Of a DNA stretch of 64,000 nt, positions 51,522-61,783 are shown piece after piece. A program made the translations under genes and the position numbers. The stretch comes from Kribbella pratensis (GTDB taxonomy: Bacteria; Actinomycetota; Actinomycetes; Propionibacteriales; Kribbellaceae). Location of the stretch: the NCBI RefSeq assembly GCF_004366075.1, contig NZ_SODU01000005.1, positions 62,001 to 126,000 on the forward strand. Reading direction: 5' to 3'. Positions within the stretch are counted from its first letter, which is position 1, and every line of letters starts with the position of its first letter. The notes under the pieces were generated by a model, which worked only from the letters and a program-made list of their open reading frames with translations, was not told the origin of the DNA and made no database searches.

Positions 51522-52886
51522 TCAGTTGGTCGTCTGCGGAGCGGCGCTCGGGCTACCTGCCGGCTCGCTCGGGTTCGACTCCGGGTCGGTGGAGCTGCAC
51601 GGGCTCGGGGTCGGCGTAGGCGTCACCGTCGGCGTGGTCGTCGGCGTCCCGGTCGGAGTCGACGTCGGGGTGCAGGTCGGGTCGCTCGGAGTCGGGGTTG
51701 GCGTCGTCGGCGTCGTGGTTGGCGTCGTCGGCGTCGTAGTGGGCGTCGTCGGCGTGGTGGTCGGGGTGTTCTGCGTCTTGGTCGGCGTAGGGGTCGGCGT
51801 CCTGGTCGACGTCGGCGACGGGGTGGGCTTCGACGTGGTCACGCTCGCGGTCGGACGAGGCGTCGTCGGCCGCGTGGTCGCCGGCACGCTGGTGGGCACC
51901 GTGGTGGGCACAGTGGTCGGCACGGTGGTCGGGGCCGTCGTGGGCGCGGACGTCGGAGCAGTGGTCGACGGCGAGGTCGTCGTACGGGTCGAGTCCCGCT
52001 CGTCGTTGTTGCCGTCGTCGTCCGGGGTGTCGATGGTCCCCGGCTCGTCCGGGATCGTCACGGTGTCCTTGCTGTAGGTCTGCATCCACCGCAGGACGGT
52101 CGACACGTAGTCCATCGAGTGGTTGTAACGCAGCACCGCCTGGACCAGGCCCTGCGGGTCGGACAGGTTCGCCCCGCCGGAGCAGAGGTACTCCCCCGCC
52201 GCCCGCGACGCATCGAACACGTTGTGCGGGTCCTTGACGCCGTCACCGTTGCCGTCGGCACCGAACGCGTTCCAGGTCCCCGGGATGAACTGCATCGGCC
52301 CGACGGCACGGTCCCACGTCGGGTTCCCGTCGTACACGCCCTGGTCGGTGTCGGCGATCGCTGCCATCCCGGGGCCGCCGTCGAGGACCGGCCCGAGGAT
52401 CTTGCCGCGGGTGTTGCCGTTCGCGTCCACCTTGCCGCCGCTCGCGTGCCCGGACTCGACCTTGCCGATCCCGGCCAGCAGCGGCCACGTGATGTGACAG
52501 CCCGGCATCGACATCGCGAGGTCGCGCGCCGCCTTCTGGTACGCCGCCAGCACGGTGCCCGGGATCCCCGAAGCGTCCCCGAACACGCCGGGGATCGGCT
52601 TCCCGGTACCGTCCGTCGTCCCCGTGATCGGGACCTGGACCGTGGACTTCTCCTGGGTCGGCAGACTGCCGTCGACACCCGGCTGGTTCGGCACGTCCTG
52701 GGCCAGCTCGTCGAACACCGCGTCCTGCCGCGGGGCGGCCAACGCGTGCGCGTCGACGACGAACGTGTTCGAGGTGACTCCGCCGACCACGAACACGGCG
52801 ATCATGGCGGTGGGCGGAGCCAGGCAGACCCAGGTGGCGGTCAGCTTTCCCCGCCACGTGTCCAGGTTCTTGAACTGCTGCCTCAT
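51522..52886 (-). CDS. Transglycosylase-like (SLT) exported protein, second copy
   Basis: A 454-residue paralogue of the previous protein. The N-terminal membrane segment is ATWVCLAPPTAMIAVFVVGGV. Catalytic-domain blocks match: ITWPLLAGIGKVESGHASGG, ILGPVLDGGPG, WDRAVGPMQFIPGTWNAFGADGNGDG. The C-terminal ~180 residues are Thr/Pro/Ser-rich repeats (TTPTTTP, TVPTTVPTT). I chose ATG 52886 (MRQQFKNLD). The two genes are 192 bp apart in the same direction and look like an old tandem duplication. Confidence 0.9.
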   Translation of the reverse strand: MRQQFKNLDTWRGKLTATWVCLAPPTAMIAVFVVGGVTSNTFVVDAHALAAPRQDAVFDELAQDVPNQPGVDGSLPTQEKSTVQVPITGTTDGTGKPIPGVFGDASGIPGTVLAAYQKAARDLAMSMPGCHITWPLLAGIGKVESGHASGGKVDANGNTRGKILGPVLDGGPGMAAIADTDQGVYDGNPTWDRAVGPMQFIPGTWNAFGADGNGDGVKDPHNVFDASRAAGEYLCSGGANLSDPQGLVQAVLRYNHSMDYVSTVLRWMQTYSKDTVTIPDEPGTIDTPDDDGNNDERDSTRTTTSPSTTAPTSAPTTAPTTVPTTVPTTVPTSVPATTRPTTPRPTASVTTSKPTPSPTSTRTPTPTPTKTQNTPTTTPTTPTTTPTTPTTTPTTPTPTPSDPTCTPTSTPTGTPTTTPTVTPTPTPSPCSSTDPESNPSEPAGSPSAAPQTTN

Positions 52887-53085
52887 CCGAACCGTCCTCG
52901 ACGCGTTCCGCAGTGGTGTGTCTCTCGGGCGTAGGGATGATCTTAGCCGCCCGAAGGTCGGCCACAACCGGAGCCGGTGCGCCGTGATCGAGTACCGAAC
53001 ACGCAAGTTCAGGTATTCGTCCCCGGGCGTTCACTCCCCCACGCCTCTCCACAGTAGACCGCGGGCAGCACCGGGCGCGCCGGGT

Positions 53086-53146
53086 GAACGGATGACAAAG
53101 TTCGCCATCCGTTCGGCCGACGCGGGTCTGCCCTTTCGGGAAGGGC
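53086..53146 (-). terminator. Two hairpins downstream of ffh
   Basis: GCCCTT/AAGGGC (53130-53146, minus strand) follows the ffh stop directly. A second 9-bp stem GAACGGATG/CATCCGTTC (53086-53094 and 53106-53114) lies beyond it. They probably end the ffh transcript; no U-tract is seen. Confidence 0.55.
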
Positions 53147-54703
53147 TCAGTTGCCGCCGAGCATCTTCTTCAGGTCGTCCGGCAGCTCGAAGTCGCCGCC
53201 GTCCTGCCCGCCGAACGCAGCCGGCAGCTGACCCGGCTGCGGAGCCTGCGGCTGCTGGTTGCCCTGGTTGGCCCGCTTGGCAGGGTTGCCGGAGCCGCGC
53301 TTCTTGCCCTTCTTCTGCTGCTGCTTGGCCTTCCGGCCGCCGGAGCCCATCCCCGGCATGCCCGGCATCCCGGGCATTCCCGGCATCCCCTTGCCGGAGG
53401 CCATCGCGGACATCATCTTGCGGGCCTCGAAGAACCGCTCGACCAGGCCGCTGACGGTCGCCACCTCGGTCCCGGAACCCTTCGCGATCCGGGCCCGGCG
53501 GGAGCCGTTGATGATGGTCGGGTCGTTCCGCTCGGCCGGCGTCATCGAGTGGATGACCGCCTCGATCCGGTCGATCTCGCGCTCGTCGAAGTTCTCCAGC
53601 TGGTCCTTGAACTGGTTCGCGCCCGGCAGCATGCCGAAGATCTTGGTCAGCGGGCCCATCTTGCGGACCGACTGCATCTGGGCGAGGAAGTCGTCCAGCG
53701 TGAAGTCCTTGCCGCCCTTCTTCTGCAGCTTGGCCGCGGTCTTGGCGGCCTCCTCCGCGTCGAAGGAGCGCTCGGCCTGCTCGATCAGGCTCAGCACGTC
53801 GCCCATGCCGAGGATGCGCGACGCCATCCGGTCGGGGTGGAAGACGTCGAAGTCCTCGAGCTTCTCGCCGTTGCTGGCGAACATCACCTGGCGGCCGGTG
53901 ACCTGCGCGATCGACAGCGCGGCACCACCCCGGGCGTCACCGTCGAGCTTCGACAGCACGACACCGTCGAACCCGACGCCGTCCAGGAAGGCCTGCGCGG
54001 TGACGACCGCGTCCTGACCGATCATCGCGTCGACGACGAACAGGATCTCGTCCGGGCTGACCGCGTCGCGGATGTCCGCGGCCTGCTTCATCAGCTCCTC
54101 GTCGACACCCAACCGGCCGGCGGTGTCGACGATGACCACGCTGTGCTGCTTGGAGCGCGCCTCGTCCATCGCCTTGCGGGCCACCTCGACCGGGTCGCCG
54201 ACGCCGTTGCCGGGCTCGGGCGCGAACACCGGTACGCCGGCGCGCTCGCCGACCACCTGCAGCTGGGTCACCGCGTTCGGCCGCTGGAGGTCGGCGGCGA
54301 CCAGCATCGGGGTCTGGTGCTTGGTCTCCTTCAGCCACTTGGCGAGCTTTCCGGCCAGGGTGGTCTTACCGGCACCCTGCAGACCGGCGAGCATGATCAC
54401 CGTCGGCGGCCGCTTCGCCATCCGCAGCTCGCGGGTCTCGCCGCCGAGGATGTTGACCAGTTCCTCGTTGACGATCTTGATGACCTGCTGCGCCGGGTTC
54501 AGCCCGCCACGGACCTCTGCCCCGGAGGCGCGTTCCTTCACCGCCGCGATGAACTCCCGCACGACGGGCAGCGCGACATCGGCCTCCAGCAACGCGACCC
54601 GGATCTCCCGGGCGGTCGCGTCGATGTCGGCGTCGGTCAGCTTGCCCTTGCCCCGCAGGTTCTTGAACGCGGTGGAGAGCCGATCGGAAAGCGTGTCGAA
54701 CAC
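53147..54703 (-). CDS. ffh: Signal recognition particle protein Ffh
   Basis: A 518-residue SRP GTPase. N and G domains include ALLEADVALPVVREFI, G1 GLQGAGKTTLAGKLA, LVAADLQRPNAVTQL, VDTAGRLGVDEELM and TKLDGDARGG-like SKLDGDARGGAALS. The Met-rich M domain has MLPGANQF and GSRRARIAKGSG. A GMPGMPGMPGMPGM repeat and a basic Gln-rich tail end it. It targets nascent membrane proteins with 4.5S RNA and FtsY. GTG 54703 gives the family N-terminus FDTLSDRL. Confidence 0.96.
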   Translation of the reverse strand: MFDTLSDRLSTAFKNLRGKGKLTDADIDATAREIRVALLEADVALPVVREFIAAVKERASGAEVRGGLNPAQQVIKIVNEELVNILGGETRELRMAKRPPTVIMLAGLQGAGKTTLAGKLAKWLKETKHQTPMLVAADLQRPNAVTQLQVVGERAGVPVFAPEPGNGVGDPVEVARKAMDEARSKQHSVVIVDTAGRLGVDEELMKQAADIRDAVSPDEILFVVDAMIGQDAVVTAQAFLDGVGFDGVVLSKLDGDARGGAALSIAQVTGRQVMFASNGEKLEDFDVFHPDRMASRILGMGDVLSLIEQAERSFDAEEAAKTAAKLQKKGGKDFTLDDFLAQMQSVRKMGPLTKIFGMLPGANQFKDQLENFDEREIDRIEAVIHSMTPAERNDPTIINGSRRARIAKGSGTEVATVSGLVERFFEARKMMSAMASGKGMPGMPGMPGMPGMGSGGRKAKQQQKKGKKRGSGNPAKRANQGNQQPQAPQPGQLPAAFGGQDGGDFELPDDLKKMLGGN

Positions 54704-54980
54704 GAGAAACAGTCCGTTTCCTCGAAGCGATGAACTCCCCGAGTCTACCGGCCCCCCAACCTGTGGATAACTCCACCGGCACAGTCCTCTTTCTCGGCCT
54801 CCGCGGCCGACGGCGTACGGCAGCGGGCTGCGGAGCAGACGCCCGTACGAAGCAGCAAACAGTCGGAGGTGACGCCCGCACGGGACGGGAGGCAGGCGGG
54901 GGTGGCGGCTGGTTGACAGGTGGGGATCAAGGATCGAGGATCTAACCAATTCAATGGCATTTACAGGTTAGGAGACTCGG
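54704..54980. other. 277-bp divergent gap between ffh and the arginase-like gene
   Basis: This gap holds the promoters of both genes. Open frames here continue upstream of ffh but lack family similarity. AATTCAATGGCATTTACAGG near 54948 is AT-rich and may carry the plus-strand promoter. No RNA gene is evident. Confidence 0.4.
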
Positions 54981-55856
54981 GTGCGGGTTGTGGTGGACGG
55001 GCCTTCTAACTTGGGGTTGCGGGCGCCGAAGGCGGGGGTGGTGCCGGGGTGTTACAAGTTGGCGGGGGCGGTGCGGGACCGGGGGTTCCTGGGGCGGATC
55101 GGGGCGGAGGACGGTGGGTGTGTGACGCCGCCGCGGTACGACGTGCACGACTGGAAACCCGGAGACGGCGTGTTCAACGCGGCGGGCATGGTGTCGTACA
55201 CGGTGCAGCTCGCGGATCGGGTCGCCGGGTTCGTCGAGCAGGGGAAGTTCGTGGTGTTGCTGGGCGGTGAGTGCAGCAACCTGCTCGGGCCGGCGTTGGC
55301 GTTGAAGCGGCTCGGGCGGTACGGCGTGGTGTACCTCGACGGGCATTCGGACTTCCGGACCGTCGACAACTCTCCGTACGTCGGAGCAGCGGGCGGTGAG
55401 GCGCTGGCGTTGATCACCGGCCGGGGCCAGGCGGACCTGACGGATCTCGAAGGACTGGGGCCGTACACGCGGGACACCGATGCGGTGCTGCTCGGGATCC
55501 GGGCGGACGACGAGTACGCCGGCGATGTCGAGAAGGCCGGGATTCCGGTCTGGCCGGCGTCGAAGATCGCCGACGACCCGACCACAGCCGCCCAAGGAAC
55601 GCTCAAGCACCTGGCCGACCTCGACGGGTTCTGGGTGCATCTGGACGCGGACATCCTCGACGCGGCGATCATGCCGGCCGTCGACAGCCCGGACCCGGGC
55701 GGCATCGACCACGACCAACTGCGGGCACTCCTCCGTCCACTGCTCGCGTCCCCGCAGTGCGTCGGGGTCGACATCGGCATCTTCGACCCCGACCTCGACC
55801 CCGACGGCACTTACGCCACCGAACTCACCGACACCCTCGTCGCTGCTCTCAGCTGA
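54981..55856 (+). CDS. Arginase/agmatinase-family protein with altered metal site
   Basis: A 291-residue ureohydrolase-fold protein. Metal motifs are VVLLGGECSNLLG (GGDHS is usual, so Cys stands at the His position), VVYLDGHSDFRTV (DAHxD-like) and FWVHLDADILD (DxD), followed by PAVDSPDPGG. Such proteins hydrolyse guanidino or formimino groups, but the Cys ligand makes arginase activity doubtful. AGGAG precedes the start. It is convergent with the DUF2332 gene. Confidence 0.82.
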   Translation: MRVVVDGPSNLGLRAPKAGVVPGCYKLAGAVRDRGFLGRIGAEDGGCVTPPRYDVHDWKPGDGVFNAAGMVSYTVQLADRVAGFVEQGKFVVLLGGECSNLLGPALALKRLGRYGVVYLDGHSDFRTVDNSPYVGAAGGEALALITGRGQADLTDLEGLGPYTRDTDAVLLGIRADDEYAGDVEKAGIPVWPASKIADDPTTAAQGTLKHLADLDGFWVHLDADILDAAIMPAVDSPDPGGIDHDQLRALLRPLLASPQCVGVDIGIFDPDLDPDGTYATELTDTLVAALS

Positions 55857-55886
55857 ACGGGGATGTAGACGTCGCCCTCGGCGAGC

Positions 55887-56945
55887 TCATTTCTCGCCCG
55901 ATCCCCACACCAGGCCCTGTCCGTGTGGTTCGGCACGGCCGAGGACCCGGCGCTGTCCGCCTGGCCAGGTCTGCAGGTCGACGCGGTACTCCCAGCCGGT
56001 CGCGCCGCGACCATGGGCGATCACCTGGTGCGGCTCGAGCCGCAGATGGGCTAGTGGCGTCGACGCGGTGGCCGATGCGCCGAGCTCGTCCAGTCGCGCC
56101 TCGATCGCAGCTCGGTCGGGGCGGCGCAGGTACTGCCACATGATCGAGTGCCACACGACAGTCACGTGCTCCGACGACAGCTCCAGCCCGCGCAGGAACG
56201 AGACCGCGTCCTCCCGTCGTACGTCGGCCGGCACCTCTCGCGCGACCTTCAGGGCACCACGGAGTCGCTCGAGGCGATCAGCCATGTCCGGCCACACGTA
56301 CGACGTGAGTGTGAGCGCACCGTCGGCCGTCAGCGGGTTCAGCGGGGCGATGTCGCATCCCACTCGCTCAGCGATCCGCAAGTCCACTGACGGCACCTGT
56401 CCGGACCAGGCCGAGTCAAACACCACCGGACTGTCAGCAGGCCCGTACGACGCCTCGTCCGTCACATACCGGTACCGATCGGCCCGCAGGTTCAGACCGC
56501 CGCTCGCACCGATCTCGAACAGCCGCACCGGCAGCGGCACCGCCTCGACCAACTGCAGCAGGCCGCCGTACAGCGCGGCGGACCGTCCCACCTCGTTCGT
56601 CTGCGGCGGCTGTGCCAGTAGCGACCGCACCTCTCCCATCCGCGACTGCAGTACCTGCTCGAACGCCTCCCAGCCGAGCACTGGGTCCCACGTCCCGCCG
56701 ACACTCGGGTAGAACTCCGCCAGCTCAGGAGCCGTACCGGACAGCACCATGCCGTGCACAGCTGCCAGCAAGCGCAAACCGATCGCCTCACCGAACGAAC
56801 GACCCTCATACCCGGCCAGTACTTCGACCGACACCCCGCCGACCTCGTAGTCGTCCACGAGCAGCCGGAGCAGCTCGGCGTACATCGGGGACCCAAGGTC
56901 CTCGCAGGCGGTCGCTTGTCGCTGGAGAGCCTCTACAAGATCCAC
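55887..56945 (-). CDS. DUF2332 domain protein
   Basis: A 352-residue protein of the DUF2332 family. Typical blocks are SPMYAELLRLLVDDYEVGG, PPQTNEVGRSAAL, VRLFEIGASGGLNLRADRY (a methyltransferase-like Gly loop) and VVWHSIMWQYLRRPDRAAIEARL. No function is established; the Gly loop suggests SAM binding, which is unproven. The GTG start has TAGTCT (56957-56952) 6 nt upstream, overlapping the end of glnD, suggesting a leaderless mRNA from inside glnD. Confidence 0.85.
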   Translation of the reverse strand: MDLVEALQRQATACEDLGSPMYAELLRLLVDDYEVGGVSVEVLAGYEGRSFGEAIGLRLLAAVHGMVLSGTAPELAEFYPSVGGTWDPVLGWEAFEQVLQSRMGEVRSLLAQPPQTNEVGRSAALYGGLLQLVEAVPLPVRLFEIGASGGLNLRADRYRYVTDEASYGPADSPVVFDSAWSGQVPSVDLRIAERVGCDIAPLNPLTADGALTLTSYVWPDMADRLERLRGALKVAREVPADVRREDAVSFLRGLELSSEHVTVVWHSIMWQYLRRPDRAAIEARLDELGASATASTPLAHLRLEPHQVIAHGRGATGWEYRVDLQTWPGGQRRVLGRAEPHGQGLVWGSGEK

Positions 56946-56954
56946 GTGCCGAGA

Positions 56955-59213
56955 CTAGAAGGTCAGTCGATCCAGAACTGACTTTGCGGTCGTCCGCGCG
57001 TCCTCGGATTCGAGTGGCGCGCCATGGCTGTCGGTGAGGTAGAAGACGTCCACACACTCCGCGCCGAGGGTGCTGACGTGTGCGGAGCGGATGTCCGCAC
57101 CAGTGGAGGCGATCGCCGCTGTGACGTCGTACAGCAGGCCCGGACGGTCGTGGGCGCGCACCTGCAGCACCGTGGCTGTCTCTGACGCTTCCGGCAACAG
57201 GTCCACGCGACTCGCGACACGAGCGCGCGACGAGTCCCGTGCGGCCAATCGCCGTACGACGTCGGTCGAGTCACGCAGCGCCACCGCCAGCCGGTCCCTC
57301 AGACGCACCGGATCGGGAGGTGATCCGGCGACGGTCCACTGCGAGATGCCCAGCCCATCAACGGACGTTATGACCGCAGACCGGACCGCCAGCCGCTCCA
57401 CCGCGAGTACGGCGGCAACGGTCGACAGCGTGCCTACTTGGTCGGGTACGGCGACGTTCACTCGCAGGTCGCCGTGATGGTCGGACACCGTGACGCCGAG
57501 CCGCCCCACACCAACCACCTGGTGCAGCACGGGCACCGCAACGGGCGGTGCCTCGGTCCACATCCCCTCGCCACCACCAGCCAGCTCACCACGCACGCGC
57601 CGGCAGAGCTCACCAACCAGGCGCATCCGCCAGGGCGACGACGCGGCCGGACCGGCTGCCCGTGCGTCGGCGTAGGTCAGGGCCTCCAGCAGGTCCAGCG
57701 TCTCGGTGCTGCGCACGATGCCGACGACCATGTCCACGGTCATCGGGTCTTCCAGGTCTCGCCGGGTGGCGACCTGCGCGAGCATGAGGTGCTGACGAAC
57801 CAGCAGCGTGATGGTGTCTGCGTCGGCCTCGCTGAAGCCGATGCGACGGGCCACCCGAGCCGCGATGCCCGCACCGGTGACGCTGTGGTCGCCGTCGAGC
57901 GCCTTTCCCAGGTCGTGCACCAGAGCAGCCACCAGCAACAGGTCCGGTCGCCGTACGTCGCGCACCATCGCCGACGCCTCGACACAGGTCTCCAGCAGGT
58001 GCCGGTCGACGGTGAACCGGTGGATCGCCGACTGCGGCGGCCGGAACCGTACGGCGTCCCACTCGGGCAGGATCCGGGAGATGTACCCGGCCTGATCCAA
58101 CGCCTCCCACACTTCAAGCAAACCGTTGCCCGCGCCGAGCAGGGCGCACAGCAACCGCCGCGCCTCCCCCGGCCACGGCTCGGGCAGGTCCGCAGCTGAC
58201 GCCGCCAGCCGCGCACAGACAGCAGGCGACAACACGAGCTCGCGGTCCGCAGCAACTGCAGCAGCGCGCAGTCCGAGCACCGGGTCCCGCTCCGGACGCG
58301 CGTCCGGCATCAACACGACCTCGCCCTCGTGCTGGGCCACACCCTCGTCCAGTGCGAGCAGCAACGGCCCACCGCTCCGCTGACGACGCCGGGACCGCGG
58401 CGGCTTGGTCATCAAGCTCTCGACGCGCCGCCAGGACACGTCACACACGTGTGCCAGCGTCCGGCCCGTCGCGTACACATGCCGCAGCAGCTCGTCCCGC
58501 CCCGACATCCCGAGCCCAGCCGCCACTTCACCGGCCAGGTCGGCAACAAGCCGGTCCGTCGCGCGACCGGCAACCTCGTGCAGTACGTCGCGGACCTCGA
58601 GCAGGTCGCGCCGCGCACGCTCCAGCACGGGGTGCGGTACGTCGACCAACCACGACGCCACCAACGCACGCAGTACGACGGCATCGCGCAGACCGCCGTA
58701 CGCCTCCTTCAGGTCGGGCTCCGCGAGGTGTGCGAGCTCTCCGACCGTGGACGCCCGGTCACGGCACGCCTGAGCCAGCCCGGGCAGCCTGGACTTCGCA
58801 GTACGTCGCCAGTCCGCCATCAGCACCGAACGCAGCTGGAGCGTCAGGTGCGTGTCCCCCGCGACATGTCGTGCGTCGAGCAGTCCCAGGGCCACGCGGT
58901 CATCAGCCGCCGCGGCCTCCCGTGCCTCGGCCAGTGTGCGGACGCTGTGGTCCAGCTTGGTCCTCGAGTCCCACAGCGGGTACCAGATCTGCGCGGCCAG
59001 CTCGTCGAGCCGCGGGTACCCCTCGGCGTGCACGAGCATCACGTCGAGGTCGCTGTACGGCGACAGCTCCTCACGCCCGTAGCCGCCCACCGCAACCAGG
59101 GCGACGCCCTCGGTAGGTACACCGAGGGCGTCGCATGCCTTTGCGAGCAGCAGCTGCAGCAGCGCGTCGGCCTCTTCGGCACGCCCGCGCCGCTGCTCTG
59201 CTCGATCGGTCAT
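56955..59213 (-). CDS. glnD: Bifunctional PII nucleotidyl-/de-nucleotidyltransferase GlnD
   Basis: A 752-residue nitrogen sensor. N-terminal nucleotidyltransferase GGYGREELSPYSDLDVMLVH is followed by an HD phosphohydrolase (HRFTVDRHLLETCVEAS, LVHDLGKALDGDHSVTG). Two C-terminal ACT domains bind glutamine (VNVAVPDQVGTLSTVAAVLA and VRAHDRPGLLYDVTAAIAS). In actinobacteria it modifies PII by adenylylation. It is shorter than E. coli GlnD (890). ATG follows the glnK stop directly (0-bp gap). Confidence 0.95.
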   Translation of the reverse strand: MTDRAEQRRGRAEEADALLQLLLAKACDALGVPTEGVALVAVGGYGREELSPYSDLDVMLVHAEGYPRLDELAAQIWYPLWDSRTKLDHSVRTLAEAREAAAADDRVALGLLDARHVAGDTHLTLQLRSVLMADWRRTAKSRLPGLAQACRDRASTVGELAHLAEPDLKEAYGGLRDAVVLRALVASWLVDVPHPVLERARRDLLEVRDVLHEVAGRATDRLVADLAGEVAAGLGMSGRDELLRHVYATGRTLAHVCDVSWRRVESLMTKPPRSRRRQRSGGPLLLALDEGVAQHEGEVVLMPDARPERDPVLGLRAAAVAADRELVLSPAVCARLAASAADLPEPWPGEARRLLCALLGAGNGLLEVWEALDQAGYISRILPEWDAVRFRPPQSAIHRFTVDRHLLETCVEASAMVRDVRRPDLLLVAALVHDLGKALDGDHSVTGAGIAARVARRIGFSEADADTITLLVRQHLMLAQVATRRDLEDPMTVDMVVGIVRSTETLDLLEALTYADARAAGPAASSPWRMRLVGELCRRVRGELAGGGEGMWTEAPPVAVPVLHQVVGVGRLGVTVSDHHGDLRVNVAVPDQVGTLSTVAAVLAVERLAVRSAVITSVDGLGISQWTVAGSPPDPVRLRDRLAVALRDSTDVVRRLAARDSSRARVASRVDLLPEASETATVLQVRAHDRPGLLYDVTAAIASTGADIRSAHVSTLGAECVDVFYLTDSHGAPLESEDARTTAKSVLDRLTF

Positions 59214-60904
<1,691 letters not shown>

Positions 60905-61006
60905 CCCTTCCATCGAACTGGGGGTGGCCGGCGTCCTCAGTCGGGAGGTCTCCACAACGCCGGGGAGCCCGCCGCTCGGCCACAACGCACACGGTGTCGG
61001 CGTGCC

Positions 61007-61044
61007 GTTTCAGCCGATCGGTCCATTTGTTTCAGGCATGTGAC
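61007..61044 (-). promoter_or_regulatory. GlnR-type nitrogen operator upstream of amtB
   Basis: On the minus strand the half-sites read GTCAC-n6-GAAAC-n6-ACCGA-n6-GAAAC. This matches the actinobacterial GlnR consensus gTnAC-n6-GaAAC in two tandem copies with 11-bp half-site spacing; only the third half-site is degenerate. It predicts activation of amtB-glnK-glnD under nitrogen limitation. Confidence 0.88.
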
Positions 61045-61057
61045 AAAGCGGGCTCCC

Positions 61058-61079
61058 AGGTGACATCGAGGTGACATCG
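61058..61079. repeat. 11-bp tandem direct repeat beside the GlnR operator
   Basis: Two perfect copies of AGGTGACATCG lie head to tail, 14 bp beyond the GlnR sites. Read on the minus strand this gives GTCAC-n6-GTCAC, another pair of GlnR-like half-sites in 11-bp phase. Part of it also forms GGTGA-n6-TCACC toward the TetR gene. Confidence 0.7.
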
Positions 61080-61168
61080 CTCACCGAAGGCCGACATGTG
61101 GCACTCTGGCCTGGACCACACGGGCCGCAGCCGCGCCACTGCACCCGTCCGAGCTGGGGAACGACGAA

Positions 61169-61783
61169 ATGGAGCAGAACCACGGGGTGAGGCCGCGCCG
61201 CGGCCGACCACGGGACCCGGACGCGGAGCCGAGGATCCGCAGGTACGCGGTGCAGCTGCTGCTGGAGCGGGGATTCGAGGGAATGACGGTGGACGACGTC
61301 GCCGAGGCCGCGGGGGTGGGCAAGGCGACGATCTACCGGCGGTGGGCCAGCAAGGAGCTGCTCGCCAATGATGCGATGGCCGATTTGTTCGACCTGGAGA
61401 TCCCGGACGCGGACACCGGTTCGATCGTGGGTGACCTGCGCCAGGTCTACCGCGTCGCACTGGCGTTCGCGAACAGCGAGTACGGCCGGGCGATGATTCG
61501 CCTGGCGGTCTCGGAGGCGAACCGCGACGCGCGGTCCGCCGCGATCTACCGAGGTGTACTGGAGCGCCGGATCGAACTCACCCGGCAAGCACTCGAGCGC
61601 GCACGGGCGCGTGGCGAACCGATCAAGAGCACCGCGGACCCGGTGCTGATGGTCGAGTGGATGGCCGGGGTGTTCGTGATCCGAGCCCTGACCGGACAGC
61701 CGATGCCGCCGCCCGAAGATGCCGATCGCCTGGCCGACATCACGCTGCGCGCAGTACTCGACCTGCCTGTCTCAGAGCCGTAG
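61169..61783 (+). CDS. TetR family transcriptional regulator
   Basis: A 204-residue TetR protein. A basic N-terminus (RPRRGRPRDPD) precedes the HTH GMTVDDVAEAAGVGKATIYRRWASKELL at about residues 39-66. The ligand-binding half is helical (AAIYRGVLERRIELTRQALERARARGE). Target genes are unknown. It is divergent from amtB and overlaps the convergent membrane-protein gene by 12 bp. Confidence 0.9.
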   Translation: MEQNHGVRPRRGRPRDPDAEPRIRRYAVQLLLERGFEGMTVDDVAEAAGVGKATIYRRWASKELLANDAMADLFDLEIPDADTGSIVGDLRQVYRVALAFANSEYGRAMIRLAVSEANRDARSAAIYRGVLERRIELTRQALERARARGEPIKSTADPVLMVEWMAGVFVIRALTGQPMPPPEDADRLADITLRAVLDLPVSEP

